From NCBI GenBank assembly GCA_902766475.1, contig CACXDQ010000036.1, positions 1-5,338 of the forward strand: a stretch of DNA of 5,338 nucleotides. The letters run 5' to 3'. A model generated the notes under the pieces. The model worked only from the letters and a program-made list of their open reading frames with translations. It had not been told where the DNA came from and searched no databases. Shown here piece after piece: positions 1 to 5,330 of this stretch (position 1 is its first letter; every line of letters starts with the position of its first letter). Source of the stretch: an uncultured Eubacteriales bacterium (GTDB lineage: Bacteria; Bacillota; Clostridia; Christensenellales; Borkfalkiaceae). A program made the position numbers and the translations under genes.

Positions 1-213
1 AAGCCCGGTAGGTATTACCGTATAGTCCGAAAAAAGCTCTTTCGTCTTTTGCGGCAAAGCCGAAGTCGTAATATCCCAATCGAGCGGAGTTATACCTAAA
101 ACGCTGTCCCTTACGCAGCCGCCGACGGCATACGCCTCATAGCCGTTCTTCTCCAACAAGCCTATTATCTCACGAGCGCCCTCGTCGAGTTTTATATATA
201 TATCCCCGTTCAT
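1..213 (-). CDS. cca: CCA tRNA nucleotidyltransferase / poly(A) polymerase family, N-terminal part only
   Basis: The first 71 residues of a class II nucleotidyltransferase-fold protein are present; the gene runs off the left edge of the window. Visible are the family's glycine loop with the RD pair (VGGCVRD, residues 30-36) and the catalytic metal-binding DxD (LDWDI, Asp45 and Asp47), followed by the typical TSALPQ stretch. Enzymes of this family add or repair the 3'-CCA of tRNAs in the cytoplasm, but the same head occurs in poly(A) polymerases, and the missing C-terminal part would be needed to separate them. The ATG is the first possible start because a stop codon lies directly before it in frame. 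The only purine-rich stretch (GAAAGGG, 229-235) is 15 nt away and overlaps the end of glpK, so initiation may depend on translational coupling. The gene follows glpK by 22 nt with no terminator between, so the two are probably co-transcribed. Confidence 0.88.
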   Translation of the reverse strand, partial: MNGDIYIKLDEGAREIIGLLEKNGYEAYAVGGCVRDSVLGITPLDWDITTSALPQKTKELFSDYTVIPTGL

Positions 214-235
214 TTACAGCTATTATTGCCCTTTC

Positions 236-1705
236 TTATTCGTCGTAAAGACATCTCTTTACGGCTTTTTTCCATTCTCCGTAATATCTTTCGTATTTCT
301 GATCGCCCGTAGGCTTAAAAATCTTCTCGGTTGCCCTGAACGACGGAATATCCTTAAAATCACATTCTTTCAAGCCGATAGCGCAAAGATACGCCGCACC
401 GAGCGCCGTGCTTTCCTTTTCGGTCGGTCTGTCGATAGGCACGCCGAGTATTTCGGCTTGAAAGCCCATGAGAAAATCGTTAGCCGAAGCGCCGCCGTCG
501 CATTTTATTATCGATAAAGGCGTGCCGCTCTCGGCGGACATAACTTCCGAGAGATCTCTCGCAGAATATGCCATAGCTTCGAGCGTTGCTCTCGTAATAT
601 GCGCTTTTGTCGTCGCCCTTGTAAGACCGCAGATCATACCCCTCGCCTCGCTGTTCCAGTACGGTGCGCCAAGCCCCGTAAACGCCGGAACGAGATATAC
701 GCCGCCGTTGTCTTTGACGGATAACGCAAGCTCTTCGCTGTCCTTGGAATGACGGAAAAGCCCAAGCCCGTCACGGAGCCATTGTACGGAACTGCCGGCA
801 TTGAAAACGCTGCCCTCGAAGGCGTAAGTTGTCTTTCCTCCTATTCTGTAACCGACCGTCGTTATAAGCCCGTTTTGTGAGATAATCGGCTTATAGCCTA
901 TGTTATACAACATGAAAAGCCCCGTGCCGTATGTTATCTTGCTGTCGCCGGGTGCGAAACAGCACTGCCCGATAAGTGCGGCTTGTTGGTCGCCCGCCAT
1001 TCCGCAGACCGGTATTTTTACGCCGGCATACTCGAATTCGCCTATTCTTTCATCGCAATCTATCACCCTCGGCAAACACTTTTTCGGTATGCCGAATATG
1101 CGCAAAAGCTCGTCGTCGTAATCGAGCGTGTTTATATCCAAAAGCATCGTTCTCGAAGCGTTTGTAACGTCGGTAACGAACGCTTTTCCGCCCGTCAATT
1201 TGAACGCCAAAAAGCTGTCTATCGTGCCGAAACACACTTCGCCCCTCTCAGCCTTTTCACGCAAGCCGTCAACGTTGTCCATAAGCCATTTTATCTTGCT
1301 CGCAGAAAAATATGCGTCCATTACAAGCCCCGTGCGGTTTCTTATAAAGCTACCGTATTCCGCCTCTAAATTTTTCATATATTCCGCCGTGCGCCTGCAT
1401 TGCCAGACAATGGCGTTATAGAGGGGTTTTCCTGTCGCTTTGTCCCATGCGACTATGGTTTCTCTCTGATTTGTAATACCTATGCCGACGATATCGCTCA
1501 CGCTGTCCGCACTCTCTATCATCTCGACGAGCGATGAGAGCGTTTCAGCATAGATCTCGTTGGCGTTTTCCTCAACGTAAGATGGATTGGGGTAAATCTG
1601 TTTTATCTGAGACGATTTCTGCAAGACGGATCTCTTTCCTTCGAGGTCGTATAAAACCGCCCTCGTACTCGTCGTGCCCTCGTCGATAGCAATTATGTAT
1701 TTCAT
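236..1705 (-). CDS. glpK: Glycerol kinase (FGGY carbohydrate kinase family)
   Basis: Phosphorylates glycerol with ATP to sn-glycerol 3-phosphate in the cytoplasm, feeding glycolysis and phospholipid synthesis. At 489 residues it has the full family length. Seen in order: the phosphate loop DEGTTSTRA (8-16); the glycerol-contacting Arg-Glu of NQRET (81-82) and the Tyr of DAYF (132); FGGY signature 1 (132-144); the catalytic Asp of AGDQQAAL (239); FGGY signature 2 (356-376); and the C-terminal nucleotide-binding DGGAS (403-407). The extended similarity to E. coli GlpK, for example NAIVWQCRRTAE, VTDVTNASRTML and PAFTGLGAPYW, separates it from xylulokinase and related sugar kinases. Two ATGs stand side by side (1708 and 1705); the second is chosen because the ribosome binding stretch GTGGTGGA sits almost on the first. 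The His that HPr phosphorylates in enterococcal GlpK (in a YHFYG context) appears replaced by Glu225, and the E. coli fructose-bisphosphate loop is absent. Transcribed away from murG and probably together with cca. Confidence 0.97.
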   Translation of the reverse strand: MKYIIAIDEGTTSTRAVLYDLEGKRSVLQKSSQIKQIYPNPSYVEENANEIYAETLSSLVEMIESADSVSDIVGIGITNQRETIVAWDKATGKPLYNAIVWQCRRTAEYMKNLEAEYGSFIRNRTGLVMDAYFSASKIKWLMDNVDGLREKAERGEVCFGTIDSFLAFKLTGGKAFVTDVTNASRTMLLDINTLDYDDELLRIFGIPKKCLPRVIDCDERIGEFEYAGVKIPVCGMAGDQQAALIGQCCFAPGDSKITYGTGLFMLYNIGYKPIISQNGLITTVGYRIGGKTTYAFEGSVFNAGSSVQWLRDGLGLFRHSKDSEELALSVKDNGGVYLVPAFTGLGAPYWNSEARGMICGLTRATTKAHITRATLEAMAYSARDLSEVMSAESGTPLSIIKCDGGASANDFLMGFQAEILGVPIDRPTEKESTALGAAYLCAIGLKECDFKDIPSFRATEKIFKPTGDQKYERYYGEWKKAVKRCLYDE

Positions 1706-1723
1706 CATTCCACCACTTTTTTC

Positions 1724-1747
1724 CGAACGTCGTTATGCCGACAATCG
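1724..1747 (-). other. Leader hairpin upstream of glpK
   Basis: Read on the minus strand, CGATTGTCG and CGACGTTCG flank a 6-nt loop and pair over nine positions with one mismatch and one wobble pair. The hairpin would lie in the 5' leader of a transcript from the predicted glpK promoter, ending shortly before the ribosome binding site. No run of U follows it in the glpK direction, so it does not look like a GlpP-type leader terminator. It may be a chance structure. Confidence 0.25.
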
Positions 1748-1766
1748 TCAAATAAATTTTTTTCTG

Positions 1767-1784
1767 CTCATAATATATTATGAG
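1767..1784. promoter_or_regulatory. Perfect 18-bp palindrome between glpK and murG, candidate operator
   Basis: CTCATAATATATTATGAG equals its own reverse complement over all 18 bases. It contains the predicted -10 box of glpK (1772-1777), and its right end overlaps the murG ribosome binding site (GAGGT, 1782-1786). A protein bound here could block glpK transcription and affect murG. In a murG transcript the same bases could fold into a 7-bp stem (CTCATAA/TTATGAG) hiding part of the Shine-Dalgarno. The symmetry is seen directly; a regulatory role is inferred, and an AT-rich palindrome can arise by chance. Confidence 0.45.
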
Positions 1785-1799
1785 GTAACAAAATGTCAA
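1772..1799 (-). promoter_or_regulatory. Predicted sigma-A promoter of glpK
   Basis: On the minus strand a perfect -35 box TTGACA (1799-1794) is followed after 16 nt by TATATT (1777-1772); an alternative -10, TATTAT, gives an 18-nt spacer. Transcription would start near 1765 and give a leader of about 60 nt to glpK. The -35 box lies inside the first codons of murG, so the promoter overlaps a divergent gene. No equally good promoter for murG was found in the gap. Confidence 0.6.
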
Positions 1800-2839
1800 A
1801 TATCGTTTTTACCGGCGGAGGCACCGCCGGACACTATATGCCCAATCTGGCTATTATTCCGCTCGTCAAAGATAATTTCGACAAGGTTTACTATATCGGG
1901 AGCGAGAACGGCCCCGAAAGGCAAGCCGCAACGAGCGCAGGCGTAAGCTATTACGCCGTAACGAGCGCAAAGCTCAAAAGAAGCCTCGACCTCAAAAACC
2001 TCGCAATACCTTTCAAACTTTATAAAGGCGTCAAACAAGCCGAAGCCGTTTTGAGAGAAATAGAGCCGAAAGTTATATTTTCAAAGGGCGGTTACGTCGC
2101 ACTTCCCGTTGCGATAGCCTCGAAAAAACTCAATATTCCGCTCGTTATACACGAATCGGATCTCAGCATGGGGCTTGCGAATAAGATAGCCTCACGCTTT
2201 TCGACAAAAGTGCTTACATCTTTTGAAAAGACCGCCGAAAGCATTAAAAACGCCGAATACGTCGGTGCGCCTCTGCGCCGTGAACTCTTTATAAAGAGGG
2301 ATAGAGCCGCTATACTTAAAAAGATAGGCATCTCGTCAAACGGCAAGAAAACCATACTTGTAACGGGCGGTAGCCAAGGCAGTGCAAATATCAATGAAAA
2401 TCTTGAAAAGTGCCTCGATAAGTTGATTATCGACTATAACGTGATACACCTTTGCGGTAAGGGCAAAGCCACGGGCACAAGACGTAAAGGGTATGTACAG
2501 TTTGAATTTTACGCCGATATGGGCGAACTGTTCGCCGTTTCCGACCTCGCCGTTTCGAGGGGCGGTGCCAACACTTTATTCGAGCTTATCGCACTATGCG
2601 TGCCGACGCTTGCGATCCCCCTTTCAAAAGGCAGCAGAGGCGATCAGATAGCAAATTGCGAATACTTTAAAGGAAAAGGATATCTGCACGTTTTGCCCGA
2701 CGATGAGCTTACGCCCGAAAAGCTGCACCGAGAGATAAAACTTCTCGACAAAAGCGCCGACATTTTAAAGAAAAACTGCGCAAAGTCGGGCATAAAGGAC
2801 GGCACGAAACGAATTGCCGAATATCTTGTCAACGTATAA
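1793..2839 (+). CDS. murG: UDP-N-acetylglucosamine:lipid I GlcNAc transferase MurG
   Basis: Transfers GlcNAc from UDP-GlcNAc onto lipid I to make lipid II at the inner face of the membrane, the last cytoplasmic step of peptidoglycan precursor synthesis. The 348 residues match the usual length of this GT28, GT-B fold family. Seen in order: the N-terminal glycine loop GGGTAGH (8-14, His14 corresponding to the conserved E. coli His); a second glycine site at SKGGYVALP (98-105); HESD (120-123), the clostridial counterpart of HEQN; GAPLR (158-162); TGGSQGS (191-197) starting the C-terminal Rossmann half; and the nucleotide-sugar site SRGGANTLFE (255-264, Glu264 facing the uracil/ribose side) with GSRGDQIAN (280-288). 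The start is supported by GAGGT at 1782-1786, 6 nt before the ATG. The gene is alone rather than in a division and cell wall (dcw) cluster in what can be seen, so a second murG elsewhere cannot be excluded. Confidence 0.95.
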   Translation: MSNIVFTGGGTAGHYMPNLAIIPLVKDNFDKVYYIGSENGPERQAATSAGVSYYAVTSAKLKRSLDLKNLAIPFKLYKGVKQAEAVLREIEPKVIFSKGGYVALPVAIASKKLNIPLVIHESDLSMGLANKIASRFSTKVLTSFEKTAESIKNAEYVGAPLRRELFIKRDRAAILKKIGISSNGKKTILVTGGSQGSANINENLEKCLDKLIIDYNVIHLCGKGKATGTRRKGYVQFEFYADMGELFAVSDLAVSRGGANTLFELIALCVPTLAIPLSKGSRGDQIANCEYFKGKGYLHVLPDDELTPEKLHREIKLLDKSADILKKNCAKSGIKDGTKRIAEYLVNV

Positions 2840-2847
2840 TATTTAAA

Positions 2848-2889
2848 GCCGAGGCAAAACCGCTGAAATTTCGCCTAATACGGCATTTT
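2848..2889 (+). terminator. Weak hairpin after murG, possible terminator
   Basis: GCCGAGGC (2848-2855) can pair with GCCT (2873-2876) plus CGGC (2881-2884), with a four-base AATA bulge and a 17-nt loop, followed by ATTTT. It begins 8 nt after the murG stop. The bulge and large loop make it a poor intrinsic terminator; the stronger stem at 2987-3017 may do the work. Confidence 0.3.
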
Positions 2890-2986
2890 AAACTTTACCT
2901 TATATATTTTAACATTTTTATTATCATTTTGCAACAATTTTAATGCTTTATATTTTCGTGTTTCGACGTATAAGTGCAATTTTTAA

Positions 2987-3017
2987 AAGCGGGCGCAACT
3001 TTTCGTTGCGCCCGCTT
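2987..3017. terminator. Strong 13-bp intrinsic terminator, probably bidirectional
   Basis: AAGCGGGCGCAAC and GTTGCGCCCGCTT form a perfect 13-bp GC-rich stem with a 5-nt loop. In the leftward direction the stem runs into four T then an A/T stretch; in the rightward direction it is followed by TTAATTT. It lies between the convergent murG and the leftward genes. It begins only 3 nt beyond the stop codon of the flavodoxin relic, so it fits best as the terminator of that leftward unit and of the 548-residue gene, with possible use by murG. Confidence 0.75.
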
Positions 3018-3020
3018 AAT

Positions 3021-3175
3021 TTAGCCTTGAAAATGTATGTCTTTGTCGGGTTCGGTATAGACTTCGTACGGAAGTTCGCCCCGGTAGATAGGTCCGCCGA
3101 TATAGATAACGTCGTAACCGGATATATCGTCGATATATTTTTTCGGTTCGGGACGGGCGTTCGCTCTTTTATAAG
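3021..3175 (-). pseudogene. Flavodoxin-like protein relic
   Basis: About 50 residues read like the middle of a clostridial flavodoxin domain: RANARPEP, then DISGYDVIYIGGPIYRGELPYEVYT, where the DxSGYDVIxIGxPIYxGxLP pattern is the strand and loop lining the FMN ring. The N-terminal phosphate-binding strand and loop expected near the start of a flavodoxin (pattern YxSxTGNT) is missing, and so is everything after HFQG, where a Lys-Thr would normally follow but a TAA stop is found. The open frame continues upstream only by overlapping the end of the neighbouring gene and has no ATG and no convincing ribosome binding site. It is therefore called a broken remnant of a roughly 150-residue protein, unlikely to bind flavin. 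Its stop lies almost against the strong terminator, which may be the original terminator of the lost gene. Confidence 0.6.
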
Positions 3176-3196
3176 CCACCAGACAAAAGCCGTTTT

Positions 3197-4843
3197 TCAG
3201 TACAGATAATTTTTCGCCGGTACCGTCACACAATTTCCCAAATCATATATCGTTCCGTCTCGTGAAAAGTACAGGTCGTCATTGAAAATATATGCGCCGT
3301 ATGCCAAATAGGACGGAGCTATATAGTAACGTTCGCCGGTTTTCTCATCTTTTATATATCTGCTGTAAACGCTGAAATCGCCCGTTTTATCTATATATCT
3401 CGTCGGTATATCGCCATAATAGCTATCTCCGACGATTGTTTTCACTTCGTTAAGATCGAAATCTAATTGTTTTCGCTCTCTTCCGACCGGATCGCCTGCG
3501 GAATTTTGCCACTCGACTATGATACCTGCGGAATTAAAAATATAATTATCGACTTTGACTTCCCGAATAATTTCTCCGGTCTTAGTCACGCGCGCCAAGG
3601 TTATTTTTCCGTTATCTTCGCTTCTACTATAATATCTGTTCGATTCGGCATGGTAAATAATATAATTGCCGTTGTCAGTTTCGCTAAGTTCGTCAAAATC
3701 TTTACCGAAGAATTTTACCCCGTCAATGTTGACGTATACGCCGTCCTCGCTAAACGAAGTTACGATGCCGTTTATGCTCCTTACGGCGTCTTGGATGGCG
3801 TCATACTCGTATGCGATACCGTACGCCGTATCGACGTAAACATATCCGTCTTTTACAAAAATCTGCGACGCGGTCTCGTGAGGAGTTAAACTTAAACTTT
3901 TAACCTTTTCGATATTTCCGCTCTTTAAATCGTAAATTTTAAGGAGCGTTCCGTTTCCGTCGATCCCGGAGCCGTCCACACAGAAGGCTTTGCCTTTATA
4001 AAAAGCAATACGTGCGCCGTTCCCCGCTTCCGCGATTTTTTGAGGAACGACAGCCCTGTAAAAGCCTTGCGGGACGCTCTCATCCTGCGAGGCGATCTCG
4101 CAATCGTCCGAATAGGTTATATTGCAGAAGTATTCTTTATCTACCGTATATTTATTGCCGACGGTATCGGTTGTAAAAAAATAACCCTTCACGCTGAATG
4201 AGATAGTTTTTATTATTCCGTTTTCAACCGTCAGAGTCAACGGCTCGAAAAACTTCGAGCTTATTTCTCTCGTGGAATAACCGGCGTAAGCGTTTCTCAG
4301 AATGTAACCGTAAAAATTGTTTCCTAAATACAAATTATACTCCGTTACCGTCCCTTTTACGCTTTTGCTTATGAAGGAAAAAAGATATTTTTGTATTGCT
4401 TCGGCAATTTCAGTGGGGTCGTAAACGAGCATCTGTCTCCCTGTCACCGGGTAAAAAGCATAATTATTATCATGACGAATAAACACGCCTTCATATTTTT
4501 CGACCGTATCTTTGTCGGAAATATACGCGCGTTTATTTCCCATGTATATATAATTATCCTTTATGGAAAACGAATTGCAAGTCAGGTCGTAGCCTTCGGA
4601 ATTTTTTCGGTAAGCATATAAAAAAGTTCCCTCGTCTTCCTGCTCGACCTTCCCTTCGGTGCCTCTGAATACGTAATACTTTTGTTTGGCGACGCAAGTT
4701 ATGCTCGCGCCGTCGAGCGTGCCGAATTTCGTTATCGCCCCGTTTATCTCAGCCGCGCGGGAAATCATAATCAATGAAAAAACGCCTGCGGCAGCCGCAA
4801 ATATGCAGATAATAATTATTAAAACTTTAATTTTTTTCGTCAT
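3197..4843 (-). CDS. Exported or membrane-anchored protein of unknown function
   Basis: A 548-residue protein whose family I do not recognise. The N-terminus has lysines at 3, 4 and 6, then a hydrophobic run (about 7-27), and SRAAE, where signal peptidase could cut after Ala30. Cys13 is not in a lipobox, so it is either secreted or held by one N-terminal membrane helix with the body outside the cell. The rest is rich in Tyr, Asp, Asn and Gly and in short alternating strands. Residues 160-245 (TEYNLYLGNNFYGYIL to EYFCNITYSD) look like a run of long beta strands. Residues about 275-535 show irregular repeats of a hydrophobic strand with a YxYD or YVYVD turn and a DxxSGN or TGE turn, suggesting a beta-propeller or solute-binding-like fold. 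This is inference by eye. The start is supported by GGAGG (4853-4857) 9 nt before the ATG, and a near-consensus promoter lies upstream. The frame is intact while both neighbours on this strand are broken. Confidence 0.85.
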   Translation of the reverse strand: MTKKIKVLIIIICIFAAAAGVFSLIMISRAAEINGAITKFGTLDGASITCVAKQKYYVFRGTEGKVEQEDEGTFLYAYRKNSEGYDLTCNSFSIKDNYIYMGNKRAYISDKDTVEKYEGVFIRHDNNYAFYPVTGRQMLVYDPTEIAEAIQKYLFSFISKSVKGTVTEYNLYLGNNFYGYILRNAYAGYSTREISSKFFEPLTLTVENGIIKTISFSVKGYFFTTDTVGNKYTVDKEYFCNITYSDDCEIASQDESVPQGFYRAVVPQKIAEAGNGARIAFYKGKAFCVDGSGIDGNGTLLKIYDLKSGNIEKVKSLSLTPHETASQIFVKDGYVYVDTAYGIAYEYDAIQDAVRSINGIVTSFSEDGVYVNIDGVKFFGKDFDELSETDNGNYIIYHAESNRYYSRSEDNGKITLARVTKTGEIIREVKVDNYIFNSAGIIVEWQNSAGDPVGRERKQLDFDLNEVKTIVGDSYYGDIPTRYIDKTGDFSVYSRYIKDEKTGERYYIAPSYLAYGAYIFNDDLYFSRDGTIYDLGNCVTVPAKNYLY

Positions 4844-4859
4844 CCGCTTATTCCTCCCG

Positions 4860-4886
4860 AGTCGATACTGCGCAGAAACATCGACT
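4860..4886 (-). other. Leader hairpin before the 548-residue gene
   Basis: On the minus strand AGTCGAT and ATCGACT form a perfect 7-bp stem around a 13-nt loop, ending 2 nt before the Shine-Dalgarno stretch GGGAGG. A competing pairing exists between ACTGC just upstream and GCAGT in the loop, so the two folds exclude each other. This could tune translation of the gene downstream; the pairing is seen, the role is inferred. Confidence 0.35.
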
Positions 4887-4912
4887 TGCAGTCTTTTGTT
4901 TTCCTTGCTTAT

Positions 4913-4941
4913 ATATTAGCTCATTGAGAGCAAAAAGTCAA
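4913..4941 (-). promoter_or_regulatory. Predicted sigma-A promoter of the 548-residue gene
   Basis: TTGACT (4941-4936), a 17-nt spacer and TAATAT (4918-4913) match the consensus at five of six positions in each box with ideal spacing. Transcription would start near 4906, leaving a leader of about 60 nt. It starts about 20 nt after the stop of the isomerase remnant, so the intact gene does not depend on read-through from the broken gene. Confidence 0.75.
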
Positions 4942-4962
4942 GCGTTTTTTCATTTGACGCTT
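4940..4962 (-). terminator. Short hairpin after the isomerase remnant, possible weak terminator
   Basis: AAGCGT and ACGCTT form a 6-bp stem around an 11-nt loop on the minus strand, beginning inside the TAA stop of the isomerase remnant and followed by GACTTTTTG. The distal arm overlaps the -35 box of the next promoter. The stem is short and the T run is 3 nt away, so termination would be inefficient. Confidence 0.3.
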
Positions 4963-5212
4963 AAAACGACTTTCTCGCAATATATTTCGCAATACCTGAA
5001 AGAGCGATCTCCATTTGCCCTTTCATCGGCTCGGGAGTTGACGCACTGATTGCCGTCTCGAGCGAAATACAACCTTTAAAACCTATTTCTTTTAAACCTC
5101 TTGTAAAACCGTTCCAATCGACCTCTCCCGAGAAGGGAGTAATGTGCCTGTCCTGTTTGTTTCTGCCGTCGTGAACGTGCAAACAAGCGAGGTCGTTCCC
5201 TAAAATTTTAAT
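4961..5212 (-). pseudogene. Sugar phosphate isomerase/epimerase, C-terminal fragment
   Basis: The last 83 residues of a xylose isomerase-like TIM barrel (AP endonuclease 2 superfamily). Visible are LGNDLACLHVHD, the DxH of QDRHITPF (metal-ligand positions in the family), SGEVDWNGF, then LKEIGFKG and the final ligand glutamate in SLETA. Intact members are about 250-290 residues and isomerise or epimerise sugars or inositols; the substrate cannot be told from this part. The first two thirds, with the other metal ligands, are absent. The frame stays open further upstream only by reading through a perfect terminator-like hairpin from a GTG, and that extension does not resemble the family. The homology break near 5212 coincides within a few bases with the start of the hairpin cluster, suggesting that deletion or insertion removed the 5' part. 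No ribosome binding site fits, so it is unlikely to make an active enzyme. Confidence 0.7.
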
Positions 5213-5218
5213 TGACAA

Positions 5219-5250
5219 GCAAAAACTCCTGTAAAAACAGGAGTTTTTGC
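5219..5250. terminator. Perfect 13-bp terminator-like hairpin
   Basis: GCAAAAACTCCTG and CAGGAGTTTTTGC pair perfectly over 13 bp with a 6-nt loop. Having A5 in one arm and T5 in the other, it has the form of a bidirectional intrinsic terminator. On the minus strand it lies downstream of the tRNA-Gly 3' match, where a tRNA terminator would be, and immediately upstream of the truncated isomerase reading frame. Confidence 0.65.
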
Positions 5251-5251
5251 G

Positions 5252-5274
5252 CACGATAGCAGTTTCGTATCGTG
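5252..5274. repeat. Perfect 7-bp inverted repeat in the right-edge hairpin cluster
   Basis: CACGATA and TATCGTG pair perfectly around a 9-nt loop. It is the second of three adjacent hairpins, one base from the terminator-like stem. There is no T run of its own. The regular spacing suggests a structured repeat or a non-coding RNA end rather than three separate sites. Confidence 0.45.
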
Positions 5275-5278
5275 TAGA

Positions 5279-5297
5279 TGGAGCGGGCGATGGGAAT
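5279..5297 (-). other. Match to the 3' end of a tRNA-Gly gene, possible attachment-site remnant
   Basis: TGGAGCGGGCGATGGGAAT is the reverse complement of what a tRNA-Gly 3' end looks like: on the minus strand, three T-loop bases, CCCAT of the T stem, CGCCCGC of the acceptor stem, the discriminator T usual for glycine tRNAs, and CCA. Upstream of this the tRNA is lost: the next bases form an unrelated hairpin, and neither the GTGGG arm of the T stem nor any anticodon arm can be found. It is not a functional tRNA. Tyrosine recombinases commonly use tRNA 3' ends as integration sites, leaving such fragments. The identification is from memory of tRNA sequences, and a 19-nt match could be chance. 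Confidence 0.4.
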
Positions 5298-5330
5298 TTG
5301 CCGAAACCCCTAAAGGGGTCCCCTCGGCAA
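5298..5330. repeat. Nested hairpin at the right edge
   Basis: TTGCCGA and TCGGCAA pair perfectly over 7 bp and enclose a second stem, ACCCC/GGGGT with a TAAA loop, plus an unpaired CCCC on one side. It directly replaces the remainder of the tRNA-like sequence. It may be the end of a small mobile or repeated element, or a structured RNA continuing beyond the window. No reading frame of interest is visible in the last 80 bases. Confidence 0.45.

Noticed and set aside
468..1421. Several rightward open frames opposite glpK
   Set aside because: They lie fully antisense to a strongly supported glpK, overlap each other in different frames, and show no recognisable domains.
1709..1792. CcpA cre site or GlpP-type antiterminator leader for glpK
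   Set aside because: No stretch fits the cre consensus, and the leader hairpin lacks a following U run in the glpK direction.
1796..2394. Leftward open frames opposite murG
   Set aside because: They are shadows of the murG coding frame without family resemblance, and murG motifs run through the whole region.
2943..3209. Rightward open frame of 88 codons over the terminator and flavodoxin relic
   Set aside because: It reads through the perfect terminator stem, has no ribosome binding site and resembles nothing, whereas the opposite strand shows flavodoxin motifs.
3176..3233. Extension of the flavodoxin relic to a start inside the 548-residue gene
   Set aside because: The possible start is TTG without a good ribosome binding site, and the added residues do not look like a flavodoxin N-terminus.
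3467..3889. Rightward open frame of 140 codons
   Set aside because: It is antisense within the intact 548-residue gene and has no convincing start signal or domain.
5213..5254. GTG start giving the isomerase fragment a longer N-terminus
   Set aside because: These codons are the two arms of a perfect hairpin, and the resulting peptide is unlike the isomerase family.
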